This document shows, piece after piece, positions 7,893 to 14,525 of a DNA stretch of 17,919 nt. Numbering within the stretch: the first letter of the stretch is position 1; each line of letters opens with the position of its first letter. The DNA is from an uncultured Burkholderiales bacterium (GTDB taxonomy: Bacteria; Pseudomonadota; Gammaproteobacteria; Burkholderiales; Burkholderiaceae_C). The notes below the pieces were generated by a model. It worked only from the letters and a program-made list of their open reading frames with translations, was not told the origin of the DNA and searched no databases. The translations under genes were made by a program, and so were the position numbers. The DNA lies in the NCBI GenBank assembly GCA_903925445.1, contig CAIYFE010000334.1:1-17919 (forward strand), written 5' to 3'.

Positions 7893-9095
7893 GTGACGCA
7901 AGACATTCAACACCTCATGCGTGCGGGCACGCTCAACCTGAGCAGCTTGCCGCCTTTGTCTTTGTATGTTCACCTGCCTTGGTGCTTGCAAAAATGCCCG
8001 TATTGCGACTTCAACTCGCACGCGCTAGAAGGTGAAGTGCCCGAGCAACGCTATTTGGACGCTTTGTGTGCTGATTTGGAACACAGCTTGCCGTTGATTT
8101 GGGGGCGCAGCGTTCACAGCATTTTCATTGGGGGCGGCACGCCCAGTTTGTTTTCTCCAGCGGCCATCGAGCGTTTGTTGAGCGACATGCGCGCGCGCTT
8201 GCGCCTAGAGGCCGATTGCGAAATCACCCTCGAAGCCAACCCCGGCACCTTTGAAAAAGACCGCTTTCGCGCCTTTCGTGCCGCTGGTGTGACTCGCTTG
8301 TCGCTGGGCGTGCAAAGCTTCAACGACGCACACCTGCAAGCCTTGGGGCGTGTTCACAACCGCGACCAAGCCATTGCCGCAGCGCAAGAAGCACGGCAAG
8401 CGTTTGAGACCTTCAACCTGGACTTGATGTATGCCTTGCCCGGCCAAACGCTGGCGCAACTGCAACAAGACTTGGACATGGCCTTGTCGTTGGCGCCAAC
8501 GCATTTGTCGGTGTACCACCTGACCATCGAGCCCAACACCGTTTTTGCCAAATACCCGCCCCAACTGCCCGAAGACGACGACGCTTACGCCATGCTCGAT
8601 TGCATCACCGAGCGCACCCTGCAAGCCGGGCTGCACCGCTATGAGGTGTCGGCCTATGCCCGCGACGGCCATCGCTGCTGGCACAACCTCAACTACTGGC
8701 AATTTGGCGACTACTTGGGCATTGGCGCTGGCGCGCACAGCAAACTCAGTTTTGCGCATCGCGTCGTGCGACAAGTGCGCAACCGCGACCCACGTTTGTT
8801 CATGGCGCATGCAATGGACGCAGCGCGGCCTGATCGCGCTGTGGCGCAAAGTGAAGAAGTGGCGCGCGCGGAGTTGCCGTTTGAATTCATGCTCAACGCC
8901 TTGCGCTTGCGCCACGGTTTTTCGTTGACTGATTTTCAAGAACGTACGGGCCTGCCCATCACCACTTTGCAAGCCCCGTTGCAAGAAGCGGAGCGACTGG
9001 GCCTGATCACCCGCGACTTTCAGCGCGTTGTCCCCACCGAGCGCGGCTTTGACTTTTTGAGCGATCTGCAAGCCCTGTTTTTGCCCGAGCGTTGA
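7893..9095 (+). CDS. hemW: Radical SAM heme chaperone HemW
   Basis: Radical S-adenosylmethionine protein formerly annotated as anaerobic coproporphyrinogen III oxidase HemN-like. Characterised HemW binds heme and delivers it to membrane proteins. The 4Fe-4S motif CLQKCPYC gives C31, C35 and C38, the HemW-type spacing with CPYCDFNSH. It is followed by the IFIGGGTPS SAM-binding loop, EANPGTF, and RLSLGVQSF. The C-terminal HemN domain ends with ERGFDFLSDL. The start is a GTG at 7893, 10 bases after rdgB. An ATG at 7917 would remove eight residues with no loss of domain. It appears to be the last gene of the rph-rdgB-hemW run. No terminator is seen before tRNA-Ser. Confidence 0.93.
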   Translation: MTQDIQHLMRAGTLNLSSLPPLSLYVHLPWCLQKCPYCDFNSHALEGEVPEQRYLDALCADLEHSLPLIWGRSVHSIFIGGGTPSLFSPAAIERLLSDMRARLRLEADCEITLEANPGTFEKDRFRAFRAAGVTRLSLGVQSFNDAHLQALGRVHNRDQAIAAAQEARQAFETFNLDLMYALPGQTLAQLQQDLDMALSLAPTHLSVYHLTIEPNTVFAKYPPQLPEDDDAYAMLDCITERTLQAGLHRYEVSAYARDGHRCWHNLNYWQFGDYLGIGAGAHSKLSFAHRVVRQVRNRDPRLFMAHAMDAARPDRAVAQSEEVARAELPFEFMLNALRLRHGFSLTDFQERTGLPITTLQAPLQEAERLGLITRDFQRVVPTERGFDFLSDLQALFLPER

Positions 9096-9125
9096 AGTTT
9101 TATAAAAAATGGATCAAAGCCGCAT

Positions 9126-9131
9126 TACAAT
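9126..9131 (+). promoter_or_regulatory. Candidate -10 element of tRNA-Ser
   Basis: TACAAT lies 17 bases before the mature 5' end of tRNA-Ser, in the gap after hemW. No good -35 hexamer is present at standard spacing, so the call rests on the -10 match and its position. Confidence 0.35.
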
Positions 9132-9148
9132 GTCGGTTTTCGACCGAA

Positions 9149-9238
9149 GGAAGCTTGGCAGAGCGGTTGAATGCACCGGTCTTGAAAACCGGCGAGGGTG
9201 AAAGCCCTCCGTGAGTTCGAATCTCACAGCTTCCGCCA
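9149..9238 (+). tRNA. tRNA-Ser (anticodon TGA)
   Basis: A 90-base class II tRNA. The acceptor GGAAGCT pairs with AGCTTCC, with discriminator G and an encoded CCA. The anticodon loop CTTGAAA between CCGGT and ACCGG places TGA at 9183-9185, reading UCA. A long variable arm (GAGGGTGAAAGCCCTC) is typical of serine tRNAs. The T-arm GTGAGTTCGAATCTCAC is intact. A terminator follows directly. Confidence 0.97.
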
Positions 9239-9250
9239 CGTTGTTTATAG

Positions 9251-9277
9251 AAAAGAGCCCTCTGGGCTCTTTTTTTT
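9251..9277 (+). terminator. Rho-independent terminator of tRNA-Ser
   Basis: AAAAGAGCCC (9251-9260) pairs with GGGCTCTTTT around a 3-base TCT loop and runs directly into a T tract ending at 9277. It begins 12 bases after the tRNA CCA end. Confidence 0.92.
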
Positions 9278-9285
9278 GCCCAAAC

Positions 9286-9303
9286 GCATGCATATGTGCA
9301 TGC
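9286..9303. repeat. Inverted repeat GCATGCA-N4-TGCATGC
   Basis: Two perfect 7-bp arms separated by TATG, located between the tRNA-Ser terminator and the exported hydrolase gene. It could be an operator for a dimeric regulator. No regulator is encoded beside it. Confidence 0.45.
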
Positions 9304-9333
9304 AGTAATGGGATTTGCTTACCTGTTAAAAAC

Positions 9334-9364
9334 GCCATCCACGATGCCAAAATAAATGGATGGC
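9334..9364. repeat. 8-bp perfect inverted repeat upstream of the exported hydrolase
   Basis: GCCATCCA (9334-9341) and TGGATGGC (9357-9364) are separated by 15 bases, ending 34 bases before the hydrolase ATG. It may act as an operator or as a 5'-leader hairpin. No U tract follows, so it is not a typical terminator. Confidence 0.5.
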
Positions 9365-9398
9365 ACGACACATGTTGGAAAAATTAGAAGGGCGTTGT

Positions 9399-10166
9399 AT
9401 GAAATTATTTTTGGCATTCATGTTTTTGCTACTGTCCATGACAGTCAAAGCACAAGAGGGTCTGGTTCAAATGGATATTGGCCGTGGTGAAGCACGTCTT
9501 CCCACGTATGTGATGTCCAACCCCAAAGCAGTGGCCACCCTCATCCTTTTGCCCGGTGGAGATGCACCCACTGGAAAAATAGTTGATGGAAAGCCTACAA
9601 GTGCCAACTTTCTTTCCCGTACGCGCGATATTTTTTATGCTGAAAACTTCAACGTCATCGTTGTTTATCGAGCATCTGACTTGAGCTCCCTCGACTACGG
9701 TTATCGAGCCAAAGAACATGTCGGTGAAATTGCTAGAGTCGTTGCGTATGCAAAACAGCAATTCGGAAAACCCATATGGCTGGTGGGCACAAGCCGAGGC
9801 ACGGTCTCAGGGACAGCCACGGCAATTGCTTTAGGTGAAACTGAGGTTCAAGGACTGGTTCTGACATCCAGCGTCACATCAAAAAAGACTGGGGCCATTG
9901 CGACCCAGAACATTGGCAGCTTGAAAATACCTGTTCTCGTTGTCCATCACAAAAACGATGCTTGCAAAATTTGTGTTCCATCCGAGGCAAGCCGAATCAC
10001 GGCTGACTTGAAGTCGTCGCCAGTTAAAAAATTTGTGTTGGTCGAAGGTGGATCCGATCCACAAGGTGACCCCTGTGAGGCTCAGCATTGGCATGGCTTC
10101 ATCAACTTTGATAAAGAAACCGTGAAAATCATTGTTGATTGGATCAAGAATCCGCAGAACACATAG
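9399..10166 (+). CDS. Exported alpha/beta-hydrolase-fold serine hydrolase
   Basis: A 255-residue protein with a clear signal peptide (MKLFLAFMFLLLSMTVKA, cleavage expected before QEG), so it should act in the periplasm or outside the cell. A fold-typical oxyanion segment LILLPGGDAP lies near residues 48-57. The nucleophile elbow is GTSRG (S132), D187 in HHKND is the likely acid, and H232 in HWHGF is the likely base. C189 and C192 form a CKIC pair, with C226 later, so disulfides are possible. The ATG at 9399 is preferred over one at 9360 because AGAAGGG sits 6 bases before it and it begins the signal peptide. The substrate is unknown. The gene stands alone behind tRNA-Ser, and its base composition is more AT-rich than the housekeeping genes. 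Confidence 0.8.
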   Translation: MKLFLAFMFLLLSMTVKAQEGLVQMDIGRGEARLPTYVMSNPKAVATLILLPGGDAPTGKIVDGKPTSANFLSRTRDIFYAENFNVIVVYRASDLSSLDYGYRAKEHVGEIARVVAYAKQQFGKPIWLVGTSRGTVSGTATAIALGETEVQGLVLTSSVTSKKTGAIATQNIGSLKIPVLVVHHKNDACKICVPSEASRITADLKSSPVKKFVLVEGGSDPQGDPCEAQHWHGFINFDKETVKIIVDWIKNPQNT

Positions 10167-10194
10167 TGCAACATGAGTCTTCATAGAATTAACA

Positions 10195-10764
10195 ATGCAG
10201 AAACCACCCATCTACTATCTGACTGGCATGGGTGGAACGCTTCACACAGGGCTTGGTCAAGCCATCTTGCAAAGAGGCCATGACGTCACGGGCAGGCAGC
10301 TGTGTGGTGAGTTCAGGCGCATGGCATTTCAAGACCAAATAGACACCGTTTGCACGGACCTGAGCGCACATTTTTGGCACAAAGACGCCCGATTGGTATG
10401 CAACAGCTTTGGTGCTTATCTTGCCTTGCATGCCTTTGCCCAACTTGCCACGCCCTTCGTCGGTAAGGTGCTCTTGTTGTCGCCCATCGTTGGCGAATTT
10501 GCCAACAACGATCAAGCGCGGCCGATGAATTTTTTACCGCCACGGCCAACCCAACTGATGGCGTTGGCTACCTCTGGCCTGTACCCCACACCCTTGTGTT
10601 GTGAGATGCATGTTGGCTCAGAGGATTGGCAAGCCAACCCAGACAATGTGTCTAAATTTGGGGCGCTCGTGGGATCGGATGTGCATGTGGTGCAAAACGC
10701 GGGCCATATGCTGCCCAAAGCATACGTGGGTGGCTTGTTGGATGCGTGGCTCAAATTTAATTAA
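10195..10764 (+). CDS. Small alpha/beta-hydrolase-like protein, function unknown
   Basis: A 189-residue protein without a signal peptide, compact for the alpha/beta hydrolase fold. The first strand and oxyanion turn appear as IYYLTGMGGT. The nucleophile elbow is CNSFGA with S71, which lacks the first glycine of GxSxG. D144 in HVGSEDWQ and H171 in NAGHMLPK complete a plausible catalytic triad. The gene begins 28 bases after the exported hydrolase and may share its transcript, although no Shine-Dalgarno is apparent. The TAA stop codon lies within the left arm of a long AT-rich inverted repeat. Activity is plausible from the residues, but the substrate cannot be named. Confidence 0.7.
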   Translation: MQKPPIYYLTGMGGTLHTGLGQAILQRGHDVTGRQLCGEFRRMAFQDQIDTVCTDLSAHFWHKDARLVCNSFGAYLALHAFAQLATPFVGKVLLLSPIVGEFANNDQARPMNFLPPRPTQLMALATSGLYPTPLCCEMHVGSEDWQANPDNVSKFGALVGSDVHVVQNAGHMLPKAYVGGLLDAWLKFN

Positions 10765-10810
10765 TTGGTGGCAATAAAATAAAAAAATTAGTTCAATCCA
10801 ATAAATTAAA
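10756..10810 (+). repeat. 13-bp AT-rich inverted repeat spanning a stop codon and the next Shine-Dalgarno
   Basis: TTTAATTAATTGG (10756-10768) and CCAATAAATTAAA (10798-10810) are complementary at 12 of 13 positions, with a 29-base A-rich spacer. The left arm contains the stop codon of the small hydrolase. The last three bases of the right arm are the AAA of the AAAGGAG ribosome site of the next gene. It could form a weak mRNA hairpin or be a protein-binding site. Confidence 0.55.
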
Positions 10811-10821
10811 GGAGACGCCCA

Positions 10822-11766
10822 ATGCCCCTGATGACAGAGCACGAACACAAGTTGTTTGCAACCATGGCGGGTCAAGGCAGCGAGAACCTCTACCCTTCGA
10901 TACAAGTCAACGCGGGGGAGCAAATAAGTTTTCCGGCTGGCTCGACGCTCACGCTGCAAAACGTCGTCATTTCCAGTGGCGGCAAACTCAGCATCATTGG
11001 CCCGTCCAAGGCGTGGACAAAAATTTACATCAAAGGTGACTTGATCATTTTGGGAGAGTTGTCGCTGCAAGGTTTCAGGCGCAACCCAGTTAACACGGAG
11101 ATGTTCAATGACACCACCAAAGATGGCCGAAGTTTGCACTTTCAATACAACCACACGGCGGTTGGCGCAAAAGGGGGACGAGGCAAAGATCAGCAACCCG
11201 GCAACGGTGGTAAAGGCGGGCAAGGCGCTGAAGGTGGATTGAACTATGGCGGCGGGGGCGGGGGCGGCTGTGGTTACAAGACTTACCACAGCCAAGGGAC
11301 AGACGGCGCCGATGGATCGCAAGCCGTGGGCGGCGAGGGCGGCCCTTGGGGTTGCTACAACAATGTATGCGGTGCCCCTGGCGGACGAGGTGGCAATGGT
11401 GGCAAGTCTTTGGATGTGGACGCGGGCATGCTCTTTTTGCAAGTCGAAGGCGAAATCACTGGCAAAGGCGGTGTTGTCAATGGCAGTGGCTTGCAAGGCG
11501 GCGCTGGTGACAAAGGTGAAGATGCCAACGGTTACGCGGGTGGCCAAGGCGGTGGTGGCGGAAGCGGCGGCCCCGGTGGCCACGCAGGCTGCTTGATATT
11601 GGTGGCCAATCCAATGAAAGTACTCTCGTTGCCAGACATGCGTTTTAACGGAGGCCAAGGCGGTCAAGGTGGCGCGGGCGGCACTGGCTGGCATGGCACA
11701 GGTGAGGCCGGAGGGCAAGGCGACAACGGTGAAAACGGCAAGTTTGAAATGTACGAGCCCCTATGA
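10822..11766 (+). CDS. Glycine-rich beta-layer protein, function unknown
   Basis: A 314-residue protein. About the first 85 residues look like successive short beta strands (IQVNAGEQISFPAGSTLTL, KIYIKGDLIILGELSLQG). They are followed by three glycine-dominated blocks at about 114-186, 204-246 and 266-307, separated by hydrophobic strands (GMLFLQVEGEIT; CLILVANPMKVLSL). Alternating strands and poly-Gly loops are typical of bacterial glycine-rich beta-helical surface or fibre-tip proteins, and short GXY runs occur, but no regular collagen repeat. No signal peptide, membrane anchor or C-terminal sorting motif is visible. The ATG at 10822 has a strong AAAGGAG site 7 bases upstream. Its job is unknown; adhesin-like is only one possibility. 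Confidence 0.65.
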   Translation: MPLMTEHEHKLFATMAGQGSENLYPSIQVNAGEQISFPAGSTLTLQNVVISSGGKLSIIGPSKAWTKIYIKGDLIILGELSLQGFRRNPVNTEMFNDTTKDGRSLHFQYNHTAVGAKGGRGKDQQPGNGGKGGQGAEGGLNYGGGGGGGCGYKTYHSQGTDGADGSQAVGGEGGPWGCYNNVCGAPGGRGGNGGKSLDVDAGMLFLQVEGEITGKGGVVNGSGLQGGAGDKGEDANGYAGGQGGGGGSGGPGGHAGCLILVANPMKVLSLPDMRFNGGQGGQGGAGGTGWHGTGEAGGQGDNGENGKFEMYEPL

Positions 11767-11786
11767 ACTCAGCATTCAGCACATGG

Positions 11787-11804
11787 GCTAGGAAAGCCCC
11801 TAGC
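11787..11804 (+). repeat. Small hairpin between the Gly-rich gene and cruR-like gene
   Basis: GCTAGG (11787-11792) pairs with CCTAGC (11799-11804) around a 6-base loop. It lies 20 bases after the Gly-rich stop codon. No U tract follows directly, so termination is doubtful. It could also be a regulator site next to the promoter of the copper operon. Confidence 0.35.
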
Positions 11805-11815
11805 TGCGCTTGAAT

Positions 11816-11821
11816 TACAAT
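11816..11821 (+). promoter_or_regulatory. Candidate -10 element of the cruR-like operon
   Basis: TACAAT lies exactly 7 bases upstream of the A of the ATG at 11828. If used, +1 would fall on or next to the start codon and give a leaderless mRNA. The -35 region at 17-18 bases spacing is poor (AAAGCC). Confidence 0.3.
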
Positions 11822-11827
11822 TTTTGG

Positions 11828-12193
11828 ATGCAAACCCTACGCAACGCCCCACTGCTCGCACGACTCGTGCTGGTTTGGTTTGCGTTGTTCATTGGCGTGG
11901 CTGTTGCCTCGCCCATCGTCCACACCCAGTCGATCGACATGGTGTGTACCACGTCGGGCAGCATGAAGTTTGTCAACACCGATGACGGCAGCGACGCTTC
12001 TTCCAATGTTGCGCACACCTTGGATTGCCCTTTGTGCATTCATGTGCTGGCGCCTTCTTACGAGTGGGGCACGTCGCTGCCTTCCACCTCGCCCTTGGCC
12101 CATGTGTTGCAGCCCATTGCAGCGGCACACATTGCGTCACTCACCGCGCCACCGCTGCCCTCGCGCGGACCTCCTGCTACTTCCCTGATCTGA
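11828..12193 (+). CDS. cruR: DUF2946 protein, CruR-like copper-responsive upstream regulator
   Basis: A 121-residue DUF2946 protein heading a TonB-receptor operon. It has an N-terminal hydrophobic segment (about residues 7-29), a CTTSGSMKF segment, the CPLC motif with C67 and C70, and RGPP at residues 113-116, five residues before the end. In Bordetella pertussis the DUF2946 protein CruR acts as an upstream ORF. Its nascent chain stalls the ribosome at a C-terminal RAPP motif, and copper binding to CXXC relieves the stall and permits Rho-dependent termination before the receptor gene. The same elements in the same order are seen here, with RGPP replacing RAPP. The ATG at 11828 is chosen over a TTG at 11810; neither has a Shine-Dalgarno. 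The function is inferred by analogy. Confidence 0.78.
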   Translation: MQTLRNAPLLARLVLVWFALFIGVAVASPIVHTQSIDMVCTTSGSMKFVNTDDGSDASSNVAHTLDCPLCIHVLAPSYEWGTSLPSTSPLAHVLQPIAAAHIASLTAPPLPSRGPPATSLI

Positions 12194-12279
12194 TCGCTTA
12201 ACGGGCTCAGCCGCTCAAAGGCTGGCTCATGTTGGCTTGTTCGAAATGAAGCAAGTCGTTTGATCGCAGGAAAGTTAGT
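12194..12279 (+). promoter_or_regulatory. cruR-receptor intercistronic region, candidate Rho-dependent termination zone
   Basis: This is an 86-base gap between the DUF2946 stop and the receptor GTG. The end of the upstream coding sequence is strongly C-rich and G-poor (in about 61 bases ending near 12194 I count 29 C against 12 G), as expected for Rho loading. The gap has only weak hairpins (CAGCC/GGCTG) and no U-tract terminator. A good Shine-Dalgarno AGGAAAG (12268-12274) precedes the GTG. By analogy with CruR operons, termination would occur here when copper relieves arrest. Confidence 0.45.
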
Positions 12280-14499
12280 GTGGAGAAGTTAAAAATCAAA
12301 ACCACGGCAGCCCTGATTGCCGTAGTCGTTTCTCAAACGGCGTTTGGCCAATCAACAACCCCTGAGTCTGTGCAAGAAATTGCACCGTTGGTCGTGACGG
12401 CAAGCCGCAACGCGTCGAGGTTGGATCAAATGCCCACCAGCTCCACCATCATCACGCAGGAGGACATTCAAAAGTCGTCCGCGCAATCGGTGGATCAATT
12501 GCTCAAAACAATTCCCGGGTTCAATTTTTCGGGTGCGCCTTCTTATTTGAGCGATCCCACCGGAACACAAACCAAGATGCGCGGGTTGGGCAATGACAAG
12601 GTGCTGGTGTTGCTCGATGGCATTCCCGTGATTGATCCTTTTTACGAGACAACGCAATGGTTCAGGGTGCCCATGTCATCCATCGACCACATCGAGGTCA
12701 TGCGCGGAGGGGCATCGAGCACTTGGGGCAGCATGGCCGTGGGTGGGGTGGTCAACATCATCACCAAAACACCTCAACAAAATGCCAGCGAAGTGTCTGT
12801 CAGTGCGGGCTCACAAGGCACGACCAACCTTGCGGCGAGCAAAGACATCGTGGCTTCTGATGCATTGCGGTTCAATCTCACCGCCACACGGTTTGAAACC
12901 AAGGGTTATCTGACCACGCCATCGCAATTCGCATGGTTGTATCCGGGGCGACAACCCAACACAACCACGAACGAAGACTACCAAATGTCAGCGTTTTTTA
13001 CGCCAGCCAAAGATTTGAAGGGCTTTGTGCGTTTGGGCATGGCCACGCAAAACCAAGACATTTACAACGCCAGTGGCATCAATTTGCAAAAGAGCCCCAA
13101 CATCAGCGGTGGGATCACCCAATCGTTTGACGACAAAAGCAGCTTGGACACCAAGTTTTGGGCGCAGAACGTGGCGTTCACCAAATTCAACGAGAAAAGC
13201 TGTTATTTTTCTAATGCTTCGACCTGCTACAACGGCGATGGAACGCTGCCAAGCGCAGCGCAAGCGGCAAGCTTGCCCGTGGCAACGTACTACTCACAAT
13301 TTGGCGATCAAAGCTACGGCGAACGGGGCGCGTCTTCTGTGTATTCCATGCCTTTGACGGGTTTGTGGAACAGCTTGCAGTTGGGGGTGGATTACAGACA
13401 GTTGTCTGTGAAAGATTCAGAGAAGTTTTACGGCTCGCCTCAGTCTGTGGCGAGTCCGCAGAACTTTTCTGGCTCTTACGCTGGAACGGGGACACAAACC
13501 TTTTCTGGCGCATTTGTGCAAGCAAAGTTTTCTCCCACCGACGCCCTGCAAGTCACCGTCAGCGGACGTTACGACGGATGGAACAACACCGAGCGCACGG
13601 CTTATTTCACCAGAACGACCGGTGCTACTTCGGGCGGAGCCTCAGCCGATTTGAGCAAAACGCAGATCGACCCTTCCATTGGCGTGCATTACGACGTGAA
13701 CGATGCGTGGGACATGCGAGGCGCGGTGTTCAAAGCTTTCAGAGCGCCGGGCTTGAACAACCAAACGCGTTCGTATGGCACGGGCAGTAGTTTGGCCATT
13801 GCAAACCCGGATTTGGCTCCTGAGACGGTCACAAGTTTGGAGCTGGGTGCCGATCACAAGAGCGCGCAATCTAAATTCAGTGCCACTTATTTCTTGACGT
13901 CCATCAACAACATGATTGCGACCACCAAGGTTTCTTCCTTGTCCATGTTGCCACCCATCCAGCAAAGCATTTACACAGCAGCAGGCGGTACATCGTCCAG
14001 TTCTTTTTACACCAACAATCAAAACGGACAAGCCAACGGCATCGAGTTGACAGAAAAATGGAAAGCCAACGACCAATTGACGATTGATGCTTTTTACACC
14101 TACACCCACACGTTTTTAACGAGCACATGGAATGGTGTGACTACCCCGATCAATACACAGTTGGCGGGTATTCCACGCACCACAGCTTCTTTGTCGGCTA
14201 CTTGGCAGCCGGTTGAAAAAGTCAAAGCCTATTTGCAAGCTTTCTACATGGGTCCTTTGTCTGTGCAGCAAACGGGCACGTCGGCGGGTGCGGTGACTTT
14301 GAATGCCCTTCAAGGCAGCAACACCATTTACAACGGCAGCGTCAACTATGCGTATGATCGCTCGACCGATTTATTCGTCAACGCGACGAACATCTTCAAT
14401 CACAGTTACCAAGACGGCACATACACCGCAACGTCGCCGCAGGGTATGACCTTGGCACCGCCCAGAAGCTTCATGGTGGGTGCGCGCTACAGGTTTTGA
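12280..14499 (+). CDS. TonB-dependent outer-membrane receptor, probable copper-complex uptake
   Basis: A 739-residue outer-membrane receptor. A signal peptide ends near FGQ (residue 24). A TonB-box-like segment IAPLVVTASR follows, then the plug domain (about residues 45-165: STIITQEDIQ, QLLKTIPGFNF, MRGLGNDKVLVLLDG, IEVMRGGASSTWGSMAVGGVVNIITK). A 22-strand barrel is expected. The C-terminus is SFMVGARYRF with the terminal Phe used for BAM-dependent assembly. An extracellular-type loop has two Cys (CYFSNASTC). The GTG start at 12280 is backed by AGGAAAG 5 bases upstream. Its substrate is inferred from the preceding CruR-like gene and the Cys- and His-rich genes after it. The receptor sequence by itself does not show copper specificity. 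Confidence 0.9.
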   Translation: MEKLKIKTTAALIAVVVSQTAFGQSTTPESVQEIAPLVVTASRNASRLDQMPTSSTIITQEDIQKSSAQSVDQLLKTIPGFNFSGAPSYLSDPTGTQTKMRGLGNDKVLVLLDGIPVIDPFYETTQWFRVPMSSIDHIEVMRGGASSTWGSMAVGGVVNIITKTPQQNASEVSVSAGSQGTTNLAASKDIVASDALRFNLTATRFETKGYLTTPSQFAWLYPGRQPNTTTNEDYQMSAFFTPAKDLKGFVRLGMATQNQDIYNASGINLQKSPNISGGITQSFDDKSSLDTKFWAQNVAFTKFNEKSCYFSNASTCYNGDGTLPSAAQAASLPVATYYSQFGDQSYGERGASSVYSMPLTGLWNSLQLGVDYRQLSVKDSEKFYGSPQSVASPQNFSGSYAGTGTQTFSGAFVQAKFSPTDALQVTVSGRYDGWNNTERTAYFTRTTGATSGGASADLSKTQIDPSIGVHYDVNDAWDMRGAVFKAFRAPGLNNQTRSYGTGSSLAIANPDLAPETVTSLELGADHKSAQSKFSATYFLTSINNMIATTKVSSLSMLPPIQQSIYTAAGGTSSSSFYTNNQNGQANGIELTEKWKANDQLTIDAFYTYTHTFLTSTWNGVTTPINTQLAGIPRTTASLSATWQPVEKVKAYLQAFYMGPLSVQQTGTSAGAVTLNALQGSNTIYNGSVNYAYDRSTDLFVNATNIFNHSYQDGTYTATSPQGMTLAPPRSFMVGARYRF

Positions 14500-14525
14500 T
14501 TTTCCCAACACAAGGTGGTTTTGAC

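Noticed and set aside
11160..11740. CRISPR-like or tandem DNA repeat in the GGC-rich region
   Set aside because: The repetition comes from glycine codons in one open frame. There are no regular repeat units with spacers.
9149..11766. Integrated element using tRNA-Ser as attachment site
   Set aside because: No integrase and no repeat of the tRNA 3' end was found in the window, so only an accessory islet is claimed.
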